Position numbers and translations under genes: made by a program. This document shows, one piece after another, positions 44,624 to 58,468 of a DNA stretch of 64,000 bases. This DNA comes from Candidatus Pantoea bituminis. GTDB taxonomy: Bacteria > Pseudomonadota > Gammaproteobacteria > Enterobacterales > Enterobacteriaceae. Positions within the stretch are counted from its first letter, which is position 1. The number at the start of each line of letters is the position of its first letter. The notes under the pieces are model-generated. The model worked only from the letters and a program-made list of their open reading frames with translations, was not told where the DNA came from and searched no databases. The stretch covers positions 248,001 through 312,000 of the forward strand of contig NZ_JAGTWO010000004.1 of the NCBI RefSeq assembly GCF_018842675.1, given 5' to 3'.

Positions 44624-45627
44624 TCAATAATTCTCCCGCAGATCGAGTCCACGATAGAGCGAGGCGACTTGATCCGCATAACCATTAAACAGCAGTGTTG
44701 GCTGACGCTCGACTTTCAAGGATCCGCCGGGACCAATAAAACGCTCGGTGGCCTGCGACCAGCGTGGATGATTTATATGCGGGTTCACATTGGCATAAAA
44801 GCCATATTCGTTGTTGGCGATCTGGTTCCAGGTTGTCGGTGGCTGCTCACGCGTTAACGTAATTTTGACGATCGATTTAATCCCTTTGAATCCATATTTC
44901 CACGGCACGGTCAGGCGAATTGGCGCACCGTTTTGAGGGGGCAACGCCTTGCCATAGACGCCAGTACTGAGAAGGGTCAGCGGATGCATGGCTTCATCTA
45001 AGCGTAATCCTTCAACATAGGGATAGTTCAGTCCGCCGCCAATAAACCGATCTTTTTGGCCCGGCATCTGGTCTGGTGCATAAAGTGTTTGAAAGGCGAC
45101 AAAACGCGCATTGCTGGTGGGCTCCGCAAGACTAAGGAGTTTATTTAACTCAAAACCAACCCATGGAACGACCATCGACCAAGCTTCGACACAGCGCATG
45201 CGATAGATACGCTGCTCCATAGCAAAGCGTTTAAAAATCTCATCCATGTCTAACGTAATGGGTTTAGCCACTTCACCGTCTATCGTCAGTTTCCATGGAT
45301 CGGTTTTCAGTGTGCCAGCGTTAGCGGCAGGATCCGCCTTATCCAGACCAAATTCATAGAAATTGTTATAACCCGACACTTTATCTTCTGGCGTTAATGT
45401 CAGATTATTTTGATATTGCTCGGGTTTACTGAAATCCAGGGGCGGCCAGCCGGTGCTGCAGGACGATCGTTGCCTTTAAACCAACTGAGGATATCTGCAT
45501 TCGCCATACTGGGTACGCTCATGGCCGCAGCACTCAAACCTAAAGTTTTCAAGACCTGACGGCGCTGCATATTAAAAATACTTTCAGGGGTAACGTCGTT
45601 TTCAGTCAGGCTTTTGGTTGTTTTCAT
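44624..45627 (-). CDS. msrP: MsrP, periplasmic methionine-sulfoxide reductase (one-base deletion)
   Basis: Twin-arginine signal [18 protein letters not shown] after a short N-terminal extension, marking Tat export with molybdenum cofactor. The Mo-ligand Cys is in [15 protein letters not shown]. The frame breaks in a G run at 45439-45442 (+ strand): one lost base; restored text reads [18 protein letters not shown]. Full product 334 aa, as E. coli YedY. With msrQ it repairs methionine sulfoxides in envelope proteins. Confidence 0.95.
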
Positions 45628-45915
45628 GCTCTATTCTCCAGACTCGATTTTGTCTTCCAGCATGGCTAAAAACCCTGATGCTGGCGAATTTCGCCGCGAA
45701 AATGTGAAATTTCCTGGCAAGCCTTGCCAATCAGAATACACCGAAAAGTTTCGCGATAAAGTTCAGCTGTCATCTGCCAGCGGTATACTGATCGCTCACA
45801 CATTGCAACGCTGCCGCCTGACGCAAATTATGCTATTTTGCTCGCGTTTTCATCGGCTCGGCGATGCCATACAGGAACGTGATCTGGTTATCACCGCAGT
45901 AATACAGGCACAGGG

Positions 45916-47864
45916 ATGCGATTAACCACCAAACTATCCGCGTTTATTACATTTCTCAGCGTACTGGCGATGTTACTTATGCTGGTAGGCTGTGCTTTCA
46001 GCGTTTTTTGGCTGAGCCATCAGCGGGTTGAAAACAGAGTACAAGTGCTGGCGACCGAAGTGGATAAATCACTTTTTAACCAAACACCCGATCAACTCAA
46101 CGGCTGGCTATCTCGCTTGATGCCGGTCATGAATGCCGAGCAACTCACCTTGCACAGCGGTAGTCACACGCTGCTCACACTCTCTCGCCACGAACATCAA
46201 ATGATTGAAGATCAACCCAATCGTTTTATTCAATTTGATGTGCCATTAATGCACCAAACAGGCGTGAGTTTACGTGTCCTGATGCTCGATCCGGCGAAAA
46301 CCTGGCTGCGTTCTATTACCGCGGCTTATACGCTTGGTGCCTTACTCTCCGTTGTGCTGGTGATGAGTCTACTGTTGTTCATTATGCATCGCTGGTTAAC
46401 CCGACAATGGCGAGGCATGGAACATTTAGAAGTGCGTGCAGATGCAATTATTGAAGGTGAGCGCCAGATAATGCGCAACAGCCATATCGACGAGTGGCCA
46501 CCCAAAGCCAGTCGTGCGCTGGACGTGCTGCTGACAGATTTACAGGAAGCGGGTGAGCAGCGGCTTCGCATCGATACCCTGATTCGCACATTTGCCGCTC
46601 AGGATGGCCGCACAGGTTTGAATAATCGTCTGTTTTTCGATAACCAGCTGGCTACGCTGCTTGAAGATCAGGAGGCTGTCGGCACGCACGGGGTGGTTAT
46701 GATGGTGCGCCTGCCCGATTTCGATATCCTGAATGAAACACTGGGTCCCTCCTTAGTCGAAGAATATCTTTTCGATCTGGTCAACATGTTGTCGACTTTT
46801 GTGTTGCGCTATCCAGGCGCGCTGCTGGCCCGTTATTTCCGCAGTGATTTTGCCGTATTACTGCCGCATCGTAGCTTAAAAGAGGCGAATGGCATTGCCG
46901 ATAAATTGATTAATGCTGTCGATTCGCTGCCACCCATGCGCATGGTGAATCGTGACGATCTGATACATATCGGTATCAGCGCCTGGCACAGCGGACAAAG
47001 CGTGCCGCAGGTAATGGAAAATGTCGAAATGGCGACACGGCGGGCAACGCTACTTGGCGGGAATAACTGGTCGAATGGCGAAGGCAATCCTCTTGATGCC
47101 GGGCGAGGTAGCGTGCGCTGGCGCACTTTATTGGAAAATACGCTGAGCCGCGGTGGGCCACGCTTATATCAAAAACCTGCAGTGAACAGAGAAGGCAAGG
47201 TGCAGCACCGGACAATGCTGACGCGCATCTTTGATGGCGATAAAGAGGTGCAAGCGGCAGAGTATATGCCGCTGGTACAGCAGCTCGGCATGGCAGAGAT
47301 TTGGGATCGCCAATTAGTGACGCGAATCGCGGCTTTATCAGAATGGTGGCCGGAAGAAACGCTGGTCATGCCTGTGAATATAGACTCTTTGTTACAGCGT
47401 TCTTTTGTGCTCTGGCTGCAGAATATGCTGCTGCAATGTCCAAAAGGACAAAGAAAACGATTTTTATTTGAACTTGCCGAGGCAGATGTATGTCAACACA
47501 TCAACCGTTTAACGCCAGTTTTTCGTGCGTTAAAAGCTTTTGGTTGCCGGATTGCGGTAAGCCAGGCTGGATTGACGGTGGTAAGCAGCGCCTATATCAA
47601 GCAATTACCGGTGGAATTGATCAAGCTTGATCCCGGCTTAGTTCGCAACATTGAGCACCGAACTGAAAACCAGCTTTTTGTGCAGAATTTGATGGAAGTG
47701 TGTAAATCGACGCATACCCAAGTTTTTGCCACAGGCGTACGAACGCGCGCCGAATGGCAAACGCTGGTGGGCTTAGGTGTAGCAGGGGGCAAGGCGACCT
47801 ATTTGCGCCATCTCAACCGGTAAACAGTAACGTTAAAAAGTATTCTCAACGTTATCGTATTTAG
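45916..47864 (+). CDS. csrD: CsrD, regulator of CsrB/CsrC RNA turnover (one-base deletion near end)
   Basis: Two membrane segments (about 10-32 and 133-156) around a periplasmic domain, then degenerate GGDEF (the signature site reads PHRSL) and EAL-like domains, neither expected to be catalytic. In E. coli CsrD directs RNase E cleavage of the CsrB/C sRNAs. The frame as written ends at 47823 with an unrelated tail. One G missing at 47793-47794 restores GDLFAPSQPVNSNVKKYSQR and a stop at 47862-47864: 649 aa (E. coli 646). Upstream of mreB as in E. coli. Confidence 0.92.
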
Positions 47865-49218
<1,354 letters not shown>

Positions 49219-49366
49219 TCGCCTCAACCGGCTGAGACCGTGAATTATCATGCGCAGGGAATAGCGTGTAAACCGGCGCGGCACGCGTCGGTTAGATACG
49301 TCCAGCCCAAGGGAGTACGGTCATTACCGTGCTTCCTTACCTGTTGTCGAGGAACACGCAGATTAT

Positions 49367-50388
49367 ATGAAGCCGATTTTTAGCAGGGGGCCTTCCCTGC
49401 AGTTGCGTCTTTTTTGGCGGTGATTGTGGCAATAGCTATCATTATTGCCGACAGCCGTGTGAGTTCATTCAATCAAATACGCAACTATCTGGATACGTCG
49501 GTCAGTCCGTTTTACTTTCTGGCTAACGGGCCACGCCAGCTTTTAGACGGCGTGTCAGAAACGCTGGCATCGCGTCAGCAGCTTGAGCTGGAAAACAAAG
49601 CCTTACGTCGCGAACTCTTCCTGAAAAATAGTGACCTGTTAATGCTGGGGCAATATAAGCAGGAAAACGCACGTCTGCGTGAACTGTTGGGTTCACCGCT
49701 ACGTCAGGATGAGCAAAAAATGGTGACGCAGGTGATCTCCACCGGCACCGATCCTTATACCGATCAAGTGGTCATCGACAAAGGCAGTGTTAACGGTGTT
49801 TATGAAGGTCAGCCCGTTATCAGTGATAAAGGCGTAGTAGGGCAAGTGATTGCCGTAGGGCAAGTCTCGAGCCGCGTGTTGCTGATATGTGATGCCTCAC
49901 ATGCGTTACCTATCCAGGTGTTGCGTAACGATATTCGTGTTATTGCGGCCGGAAATGGCTGCACCGAAGATCTGCAACTTGAGCATCTGCCAGGTAATAC
50001 TGATATCCGTGTAGGTGATGTGTTAGTCACATCAGGATTAGGCGGGCGCTTCCCGGAAGGTTATCCGGTGGGTGTGGTCTCTTCCGTGAAAGTGGATACG
50101 CAACGTGCTTACACTGTGATTCAGGCGCGTCCAGCCGCAGGTTTGCAGCGTCTGCGCTATTTGCTGCTGCTGTGGGGAGCCGATCGCAATGGGGATATGC
50201 CTATGGCGCCGGCAGATGTCCATCGTGTTGCTAACGAACGATTGATGCAGATGATGCCGCAAGTTTTACCGCCTGCGGGAGAAATGGGTCCACCCGCACC
50301 TGCTGTGCAGATGGGACCTCCAGCACCAACGCGTAACGAAGGCAACACACAAGGTACGCCAGCCCGCTCACGCGGAGGTCAGCCTTGA
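49367..50388 (+). CDS. mreC: MreC, cell-shape protein (one-base deletion near start)
   Basis: The true start is ATG 49367 ([16 protein letters not shown]). One T missing in the run 49410-49415 throws the frame off after 14 residues; restored, it continues [15 protein letters not shown] as the single membrane helix. 340 aa in all, somewhat shorter than E. coli (367). A coiled coil (about 65-105) and a periplasmic beta domain follow. The C-terminus is Pro-rich with a near-tandem MGPPAP repeat. It links MreB filaments to periplasmic wall enzymes. Confidence 0.94.
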
Positions 50389-50873
50389 GTCGATATCGCA
50401 GCCAGGGACGTTGGGTTATCTGGCTGTCTTTTCTGGTTGCTCTCATCTTGCAAATCATGCCATGGCCGGACCAGCTCTATATGTTCCGGCCTTCATGGCT
50501 TTTGTTAATTCTCATCTATTGGGTTTTAGCGCTACCGCATCGGGTAAACGTAGGTAGTGGATTTTTGATGGGTGCAATCATGGATTTGATTGCCGGTTCG
50601 ACGCTCGGTGTACGCGCGTTAGCGCTAAGCATCATCGCCTACCTTGTAGCCTTTAAATTCCAGCTTTTCCGTAACTTAGCGTTGTGGCAGCAGGCGTTAA
50701 TGGTTATGGTGCTGTCGCTGGCGATGGATGTGATTGTATTCTGGGCGGAATTCTTAGTGATCAACGTCTCATTTCGACCCGAGATTTTCTGGAGCAGTGT
50801 CGTCGACGGTATTCTCTGGCCTTGGCTATTCTTATTAATGAGAAAGATTCGTCGTCAGTTCGCTGTTCAATAA
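50385..50873 (+). CDS. mreD: MreD, cell-shape membrane protein
   Basis: 162 aa, five to six membrane helices. It starts with TTG at 50385, overlapping the mreC stop by four bases (TTGA). This start gives [16 protein letters not shown], matching the family. Part of the elongasome. Confidence 0.95.
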   Translation: MSRYRSQGRWVIWLSFLVALILQIMPWPDQLYMFRPSWLLLILIYWVLALPHRVNVGSGFLMGAIMDLIAGSTLGVRALALSIIAYLVAFKFQLFRNLALWQQALMVMVLSLAMDVIVFWAEFLVINVSFRPEIFWSSVVDGILWPWLFLLMRKIRRQFAVQ

Positions 50874-50881
50874 GGAAATTT

Positions 50882-51469
50882 ATGGTATCCCTTTATTTGG
50901 CTTCCGGTTCACCGCGTCGGCGTGAGCTGTTGACTCAGCTTGGCCTCACATTTGAACGTCTCATTACCGATGTAGAAGAGCAGCGTCAGCCGAATGAAGC
51001 GGCTGATGCCTATGTTCGCCGTCTGGCGAATGACAAAGCTCGCGCGGGCGTTATGTTGGCTGAGCATGATTTACCCGTGCTGGGCGCGGACACGATCGTG
51101 GTGTTAAACGGCGAAGTGCTCGAAAAACCGCGCAACGCAGAACATGCGGCAGAAATGCTGGGCAAACTTTCAGGGCAAACGCATCAAGTGATGACCGCCG
51201 TCGCGCTGGTTGATCGTCAGCAAGCGCTGGATTGTCTGGTTACAACTGATGTCACGTTTCGAAACTTAACCGCATCAGATATTCGCGAGTACATTACGAC
51301 CGGCGAGCCGATGGATAAAGCCGGGGCATACGGCATTCAGGGCATAGGTGGAAACTTTGTCCGCAAAATCAATGGAAGCTATCACGCGGTTGTCGGATTA
51401 CCTTTGGTTGAGACAGGAGAGTTATTCAGCCATTTTCAGTCACTGCGTGCCTTAAGGGGACAACAATGA
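50882..51469 (+). CDS. yhdE: Maf-type nucleotide pyrophosphatase (YhdE)
   Basis: 195 aa from ATG 50882, eight bases after mreD. A longer reading frame open to 50684 overlaps mreD and is not used. The Maf signature [13 protein letters not shown] is at the N-terminus, and catalytic residues are in [10 protein letters not shown]. The YhdE subfamily hydrolyses dTTP, UTP and modified pyrimidine nucleotides. Its stop overlaps the rng start by four bases. Confidence 0.95.
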   Translation: MVSLYLASGSPRRRELLTQLGLTFERLITDVEEQRQPNEAADAYVRRLANDKARAGVMLAEHDLPVLGADTIVVLNGEVLEKPRNAEHAAEMLGKLSGQTHQVMTAVALVDRQQALDCLVTTDVTFRNLTASDIREYITTGEPMDKAGAYGIQGIGGNFVRKINGSYHAVVGLPLVETGELFSHFQSLRALRGQQ

Positions 51470-52935
51470 CGGCTGAACTGCTGGTAAACGTCACGCCATC
51501 CGAAACGCGCGTCGCTTATATTGACGGCGGCATTCTGCAGGAAATCCATATCGAGCGCGAAGCGCGCCGCGGTATCGTTGGTAATATCTATAAAGGACGC
51601 GTTAGTCGCGTATTGCCTGGCATGCAGGCCGCTTTTGTCGATATTGGATTGGAAAAAGCCGCCTTCTTACATGCTTCCGATATCATGCCGCACACCGAAT
51701 GCGTAGCCGGCGATGAGAAAAAGAATTTTATCGTACGCGATATTGCTGAACTGGTACGTCCTGGCCAGGATCTGATGGTGCAAGTGGTGAAAGATCCGCT
51801 GGGCACCAAAGGTGCACGTCTGACTACCGATATCACACTGCCGTCGCGTTATCTGGTGTTCATGCCTGGTGCGTCGCATGTAGGTGTCTCACAACGCATT
51901 GAAAGCGAAAGCGAGCGCGAACGGCTGAAAGCTGTAGTGGCTGATTATTGTGACGATCTCGGTGGCTTCATTATTCGTACTGCTGCAGAAGGCATCGGCA
52001 ACGAAGAGCTGGCGCAAGACGCCGCTTTTTTAAAACGTTTGTGGACCAAAGTCAGCGAGCGTAAAAAGCGCAACCAAACACGCTGCCTGCTTTACGGTGA
52101 GCTGGCGCTGGCACAGCGTATTTTGCGTGATTTCACGGATGCCGCGTTGGATCGCATTCGTGTTGATTCACGTCTGACCTGCGATTTGCTGTTGGAATTT
52201 ACCAGCGAATATATTCCAGAAATGGCCCGTAAGTTGGAGCTCTACAACGGCAAACAGCCAATCTTCGATTTGTTTGACGTAGAGAATGAGATTCAGCGTT
52301 CACTGGATCGCAAGGTCGAGTTGAAGTCTGGCGGTTATCTGATCATCGATCAAACCGAAGCGATGACCACCATTGACATTAATACCGGTGCCTTTGTCGG
52401 CCATCGTAATCTCGACGAAACCATTTTTAATACCAATGTAGAGGCAACGCAGGCTATTGCTCGCCAGCTGCGGCTGCGTAATCTCGGCGGCATCATCATC
52501 ATCGACTTTATTGATATGAGTAATGAAGATCATCGCCGCCGCGTTCTACATTCGCTGGAAAGTGCGCTAAATAAAGACCGGGTGAAGACCGGCATCAGCG
52601 GTTTCTCCGCGTTGGGGCTGGTGGAGATGACGCGTAAGCGCACGCGCGAAAGCATTGAACACGTACTCTGTGAAGATTGCCCGGTGTGCAAAGGGCGCGG
52701 CACCTTGAAAACCGTCGAAACCGTCTGCTACGAAGTCATGCGTGAGATAGTCCGCGTTCACCATGCTTACGACGCCGATCGTTTCCTGGTCTACGTCTCG
52801 CCAACCGTCGGTGAAGCTTTAAAAACCGATGAGTCACATGCATTGGCCGAGGTGGAAATTTTCGTCGGGAAACAGGTTAAGGTGCATGTCGAAGCGCTTT
52901 ACACCCAAGAGCAGTTTGATGTTGTGATGATGTAG
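51466..52935 (+). CDS. rng: Ribonuclease G
   Basis: 489 aa, the E. coli length. N-terminal S1 domain ([22 protein letters not shown], in part), then the RNase E/G catalytic core with Mg-binding Asp residues in TIDINTGAF and IIIDFIDM, and the zinc-link [11 protein letters not shown]. It matures the 16S 5' end and degrades mRNA. It ends the mreBCD-maf-rng series. Confidence 0.98.
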   Translation: MTAELLVNVTPSETRVAYIDGGILQEIHIEREARRGIVGNIYKGRVSRVLPGMQAAFVDIGLEKAAFLHASDIMPHTECVAGDEKKNFIVRDIAELVRPGQDLMVQVVKDPLGTKGARLTTDITLPSRYLVFMPGASHVGVSQRIESESERERLKAVVADYCDDLGGFIIRTAAEGIGNEELAQDAAFLKRLWTKVSERKKRNQTRCLLYGELALAQRILRDFTDAALDRIRVDSRLTCDLLLEFTSEYIPEMARKLELYNGKQPIFDLFDVENEIQRSLDRKVELKSGGYLIIDQTEAMTTIDINTGAFVGHRNLDETIFNTNVEATQAIARQLRLRNLGGIIIIDFIDMSNEDHRRRVLHSLESALNKDRVKTGISGFSALGLVEMTRKRTRESIEHVLCEDCPVCKGRGTLKTVETVCYEVMREIVRVHHAYDADRFLVYVSPTVGEALKTDESHALAEVEIFVGKQVKVHVEALYTQEQFDVVMM

Positions 52936-52951
52936 CGTCTTGCTAACGCTG

Positions 52952-52972
52952 GCCCGACCAAGTTGGTCGGGC
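52952..52972 (+). other. Stem-loop between rng and yhdP
   Basis: A perfect 9-bp stem GCCCGACCA/TGGTCGGGC with an AGT loop, 17 bases past the rng stop. It lacks a T run (TAAAAAGC follows), so it may be an RNA-stabilising or weak terminator structure. Confidence 0.5.
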
Positions 52973-53088
52973 TAAAAAGCGCCCATGTTTGGGTTAAAAT
53001 GCACATTCATACCGCTTATTTTTGTCTGATGACGGTTGGGTATGAGAATGAATCCTCCGTCATTCGCGGAAGGCAAGGAGAAGTGTGA

Positions 53089-56000
53089 GTGAGGCAGTTG
53101 CCGAGGATCTTGTTACTGCTGGTCGCGACAGTCATCGTGATTGTCGCGCTGCTTGTCAGTGGGCTGCGTCTGGCGATGCCGCATCTCGACAGCTATCGCA
53201 GTAACATTTTGCAGATTGCTTCCAATGCCAGCGGCATGCCGATAAAGGCGAGCAAGCTGCAGGGCAAATGGGAGAACTTCGGCCCAACGCTGGAAATTCA
53301 CGACCTCAACGTAGAAATGAAGGACAGCGACAAGCTGACCATTGCCCGGGTTAATCTGGCGCTGGATGTGTGGCAATCTTTGCTGCATTGGCGCTGGCAG
53401 TTCCGTGATCTGACCTTCTGGCAGCTGCATCTCGACAGCAACCGCCCGCTGCTGGCGAGTGATGAACAGAAAAATAGCTTCAAGCCAGCCCAAATCAACG
53501 AACTCTTTTTGCGCCAGTTTGATCACTTCGATCTGCGCGACAGCTCAATACGCTTTCTCACCCCTTCAGGCCAACACGCCGAACTGGCGATCCCTAAGCT
53601 CACCTGGGTAAACGAAAAACGCGTCACCGCGCCGAAGGTGAAGTCAGTCTTTCCAGTTTTACCGGCCAACATGGCGTGGTGCAGGTGCGCCTCAATCTCA
53701 ACGATAGCGAAGGTTTACTTAACGACGGGCGCATCTGGATGCAGGCGGACGACGTAGATGTACGGCCATGGTTAGGACGCTGGATGCGCGATAACACGCG
53801 TCTCGACAGCGCGCGCTTTAGCCTTGCGGCATGGGTTAATTTGCGTGAAGGCGAAATCTATGCAGGTGATTTATTGTTGCGCAAAGGCGGCGCGCGCTGG
53901 CAGGGCGAGGGAGGGCCGCATCAGCTGCAGGTTGATGGCCTGACTGCACATCTTTCACGTTATCAAAATGGCTGGGCGGTGAATGTGCCGCAAACCAAAC
54001 TCAGCACCGATGGTATAGCCTGGCCCGCGGGACATTTCGCGTTGCTGTGGCGACCTGAAGACAAACAATTGCTGGGAGCGAATCAGCAGGCTGAAGTGCG
54101 CGTCCGCGCGACGCAGTTAAATTTAGAGCACATTGCGCCGCTGGTGCCGCTTTTTGCGCCGTTATCGCCAGCCTTGTTCGATAACTGGCGCGCCGTGCGA
54201 CCGCAAGGCACCATTGAAGGACTGGCACTGGATATCCCGTTACAGCAGCCAGAAAATACCCGCATGCAGGTAAAATGGCGCGATTTTAGCTGGCAACACT
54301 GGAAGCTGTTGCCAGGGATCAGCAAGCTGAACGGTGAAGCACGCGGCAGCCTGGTGAATGGTCAAGTGAAAGTGGATATGGGCCGTGCCGATGTGCCGTA
54401 TGGCGACATGTTCCAGGCTCCGCTGGAAATTGATCAAATCACGGGGTCAATGAGCTGGCTACGTGATGATCATGGATTGACCCTGGATGGCAAAGATCTC
54501 GACGTGCAGGCACGTTCGCTCTGGGCGCGCGGCGGTTTCCGTTATCAACAGAACAGGGGCAGCGAGCCACGCCTGGATATCCTTGCTGGCATTAACCTGA
54601 CCAATGCCGGTGATGCATGGCGCTATTTCCCGGTTCCGCTGATGGGGCATAACTTAACCCATTATCTCAGCGGTGCGATTAAAGGCGGCAAGGTGGACAA
54701 TGCCACGCTGCTGTTTGCCGGTAATCCCAAACTGTTCCCGTTCAAACATAACGATGGCATGTTCCAGGTTTGGGTGCCGCTGCGTCAGGCAACGTATGCT
54801 TTTCAGCCTAAATGGCCAGCTATCAATAATCTCGACATCGATCTCAACTTCATCAATGACGGTTTGTGGATGAATGCGCCAGCCGCAAAGCTGGGCGACG
54901 TTAATGTTCGCAATATCAGCGCTATTATTCCTGATTATCTCAAAGAGAAGCTGATTATTGATGGCGACGTAAGCGGCGAGGGCAGCCAAATTGCTGACTA
55001 CTTCCAGCAAACGCCGTTGAAAAGCTCTTTGGGCGCGGCATTAGAGCAGTTACAGATTGGCGGCAATACACGCGGCCACCTTAATCTGGATATCCCGCTG
55101 AATGGCAAACTGGTGCATGCCAGCGGTAACGTGGTAATGAATAATAACTCGCTACATATCAAGCCGCTCAACACGACATTGACCAACCTGACGGGCCGAT
55201 TCCGTTACAACAACGGTAATTTAGACAGTGAGGAAATGCAGGCGAACTGGTTTGGTCAGCCGCTGGGCGTCACTTTCAGCACCAAAGAAAATCCCGACGA
55301 TTTTGGTGTGAGCGTCAAACTGTTGGGCGACTGGCAGCCGGGCAAAATCACGCAAATCCCACAGCAATTTCGTAGCCAGCTCGGCGGTCATTTGCCATGG
55401 CAAGGCAATGTTGATATTACGCTGCCGCATAAAGGCGGCGCACGTTATGAGATTGGGATTAAAGGCGAAGCGAAAGAAGTAAGTAGTCGCTTACCTGCGC
55501 CGCTAGATAAAAAAGGCGGCGAAGCGATGCCGATCACTATCAAAGCCAGCGGTGATCTGAAGCGTTTTGAACTCAGTGGCAGCATTGATGAGCGCCATCG
55601 CTTTAACAGCCGGTGGTTGCTGGAACCGCAGTTGCGCGTTGATCGCGGCATCTGGCTGAATGATGCGAAACGTACACCCGCGCTGCCTGAAAACACCGGC
55701 ATGGTGTTGAACTTACCGGCGCTGGATGGCGAAGCCTGGACGGCGTTGATGGCCGGTAGCAGCGACGGTAATGGCGGCACTAAAACGACGCAAAGTGCGC
55801 GACAAGTTGGCGGTGCGACTATTCCTGGCAACATCATTCTACGTAGCCCAGCGGTCAAGCTGGCAGGACAGCAGTGGCATGATATTGATGCGACGCTGGC
55901 AGAAAATGCCAACGGTAATACGCAGGTTTCAGTAAAAGGTAAAGAAATCCAAGGGCAACTGGCCATATCACCTTCTGCGCCATGGCAGATTGCACTCGAT

Positions 56001-56918
56001 TACCTTTATTACAATCCACAATGGGGCGATAGTCAGGCGAAAAGCGCGTCACCGTTGTCGCAGCAATCCAGCCAAATTAATTTCAGTGGCTGGCCGGCGT
56101 TACAACTTCGCTGCAGCGAGTGCTGGTTAATGGGTCAAAAATATGGCCGCATGCAGGCCACGTTGCAACCTAAAGGTGATACGTTAGCGCTTACTAACGG
56201 TTCAGTGGATACGGGTAGCTCAAAACTCAACATTCAGGGTGAATGGGTAAACCGACCTAACGACCAGCGCACTTCACTAAAAGGCACCCTGAAAGGCCAA
56301 AACATCAATAATGCGACCAACTGGTTTGGGATGAACACGCCGCTGCGCGACGCACCGTTTAACATCGATTACGATCTGCACTGGCGTTCAGCGCCGTGGC
56401 AGCCTTCAGAGAAAACGCTGAGCGGCACGTTAAAAACGCATTTCGGCAAAGGCCAAATCGCTGATGTGAATACCGGTACCGCCGGTCAAATTCTGCGGCT
56501 GTTCAGCTTTGACGCGCTGCTACGCAAGCTCCGCTTTGACTTCAATGACACCTTCAATCAGGGATTCTATTTCGATTCAATTAATGGCACCGCATGGATT
56601 GAAAATGGCGTGATGAGAACGGATAACCTGTTGGTGGACGGGCTTGAAGCGGACATTGCCATGCAAGGCAAGATGGATTTAGTGCAGCGTCGCATTGATA
56701 TGGAAGCGGTGGTTGCGCCGGAAATTTCCGCCTCGGTCGGCGTTGCGGCGGCATTTGTCGTGAATCCTGTGGTGGGTGCCGCGGTATTTGCCGCCAGTAA
56801 GGTATTGGGACCACTGTGGAACAAAATATCGCTGCTGCGTTATCACATCAGCGGACCGCTGGATAAACCGGAAATCAATGAAGTGCTGCGCAAACCGCGT
56901 GAAAACGGCACCAAGTGA
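53089..56918 (+). CDS. yhdP: YhdP, AsmA-like phospholipid-transport protein (one-base deletion)
   Basis: A large envelope protein with one N-terminal membrane anchor (ILLLLVATVIVIVALLVSG) and a long periplasmic beta-rich body with the AsmA-like C-terminal domain (VVAPEISASVGVAAAF). It starts with GTG at 53089. A lost base near 53620-53622, at KRHRAEGEVSLSS, splits it into two frames; restored, 1276 aa (E. coli 1266). With TamB and YdbH it carries phospholipids to the outer membrane. It precedes tldD by 64 bases. Confidence 0.94.
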
Positions 56919-56982
56919 ATTTGACGCCGTACCGGAATTGCCGCAGGCTATGATTATCCGAGCACATAATGAGTGAGAAACG

Positions 56983-58428
56983 ATGACTCTGAACCTGGTA
57001 AGTGAGCAGTTGCTAACTGCTAACAGCATTAATCAGCAGGACCTTTTTTCCCTGTTAGGGCAGCTTTCAGAACGTCGTCTGGATTATGCCGATCTCTATT
57101 TTCAGTCCAGTTTCCACGAATCCTGGGTGCTGGAAGACAAAATCATTAAAGATGGCTCCTACCATATTGATCAAGGTGTTGGCGTGCGCGCGGTTAGCGG
57201 TGAAAAAACCGGTTTCGCCTATGCTGACCAAATCACTTTGAATGCGCTGCGTCTGTCGTCTGAAGCAGCACGCAGTATCGTGCGTGAGCAAGGTGATGGC
57301 AAAGCGCATACGCTGTCAGCGGTGATAAACCGCTCGCTCTATGCACCGACTAATCCGTTGGATAGTCTGACGCGTGAAGACAAAATTGCACTGCTGCACC
57401 GTGTTGATCAGGTTGCGCGTGCTGCCGATGCGCGCGTGCAGGAAGTCAGCGCCAGCCTGAGCGGTGTTTACGAGCAAGTGCTGGTGGCCGCAACCGACGG
57501 TACGCTGGCGGCGGATGTCCGTCCGCTGGTCCGTCTTTCTATCAGTGTTCAGGTGGAAGACAACGGCAAGCGCGAGCGTGGCTCAAGCGGTGGCGGTGGC
57601 CGCACAGGTTATGAATTTTTCCTCGCCGATGAAAACGGTGACGTACGTGCTGATGCCTGGGCACGTGAAGCGGTACGCATGGCGTTAGTTAATCTTTCTG
57701 CCGTCGCCGCGCCTGCTGGCACCTTGCCGGTGGTGTTGGGCGCAGGCTGGCCGGGCGTGCTGTTACACGAAGCTGTTGGACATGGTCTGGAAGGTGATTT
57801 CAACCGCCGCGGTACGTCTGTGTTCAGCGGTAAAATGGGGCAACTGGTCGCCTCCGATCTCTGTACCGTGGTTGATGACGGCACGATTGATGGCCTGCGC
57901 GGTTCGCTGGCAATTGACGATGAAGGTGTGCCTGGCCAATACAATGTGCTGATCGAAAACGGCGTGCTGAAAGGTTACATGCAGGACAAGCTCAATGCGC
58001 GCTTAATGGGTGTGAAGCCAACCGGCAATGGCCGACGTGAATCCTATGCTCATCTGCCGATGCCGCGTATGACAAACACCTACATGCTGGCGGGTAAATC
58101 TACCCCGCAAGAGATCATTGAAAGCGTTGAGTACGGCTTGTATGCGCCTAACTTCGGTGGTGGCCAGGTCGATATCACGTCCGGGAAATTTGTGTTCTCA
58201 ACGTCGGAAGCTTATCTGATTGAAAAGGGTAAAGTGACCAAACCGGTGAAAGGCGCGACGCTGATCGGTTCTGGCATTGAAGCTATGCAGCAGATTTCCA
58301 TGGTCGGTAATGATCTGGCACTGGATAAAGGTGTTGGCGTTTGCGGTAAAGAAGGCCAAAGCCTGCCTGTTGGCGTAGGTCAGCCCACGTTGAAACTCGA
58401 CAAACTCACCATCGGCGGCACCGCCTGA
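56983..58428 (+). CDS. tldD: TldD, metalloprotease subunit
   Basis: 481 aa, the E. coli length. With TldE/PmbA it forms a zinc protease that matures microcin B17 precursor and degrades CcdA. The metal site [16 protein letters not shown] is intact near residue 262. Not obviously dependent on its neighbours. Confidence 0.97.
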   Translation: MTLNLVSEQLLTANSINQQDLFSLLGQLSERRLDYADLYFQSSFHESWVLEDKIIKDGSYHIDQGVGVRAVSGEKTGFAYADQITLNALRLSSEAARSIVREQGDGKAHTLSAVINRSLYAPTNPLDSLTREDKIALLHRVDQVARAADARVQEVSASLSGVYEQVLVAATDGTLAADVRPLVRLSISVQVEDNGKRERGSSGGGGRTGYEFFLADENGDVRADAWAREAVRMALVNLSAVAAPAGTLPVVLGAGWPGVLLHEAVGHGLEGDFNRRGTSVFSGKMGQLVASDLCTVVDDGTIDGLRGSLAIDDEGVPGQYNVLIENGVLKGYMQDKLNARLMGVKPTGNGRRESYAHLPMPRMTNTYMLAGKSTPQEIIESVEYGLYAPNFGGGQVDITSGKFVFSTSEAYLIEKGKVTKPVKGATLIGSGIEAMQQISMVGNDLALDKGVGVCGKEGQSLPVGVGQPTLKLDKLTIGGTA

Positions 58429-58435
58429 TGTGTTA

Positions 58436-58468
58436 AAAACAACCCGCCACCCGGCGGGTTGTTAGCTT
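58436..58468. terminator. Bidirectional terminator between tldD and aaeR
   Basis: An 8-bp stem AACCCGCC/GGCGGGTT (58441-58460) with loop ACCC. An A run lies just before it and a T-containing stretch after, so it can serve both convergent genes. It overlaps the last codons of aaeR. Confidence 0.8.

Noticed and set aside
45614..45925. 103-codon open frame on + between msrP and csrD
   Set aside because: It overlaps both the start of msrP (antisense) and the start of csrD, and has no family likeness. The interval is better read as a divergent control region.
56776..56976. Open frame spanning the yhdP end and the gap before tldD
   Set aside because: It is mostly the yhdP sequence in another frame. 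The gap itself is only 64 bases, and I cannot link the tail to any known protein.
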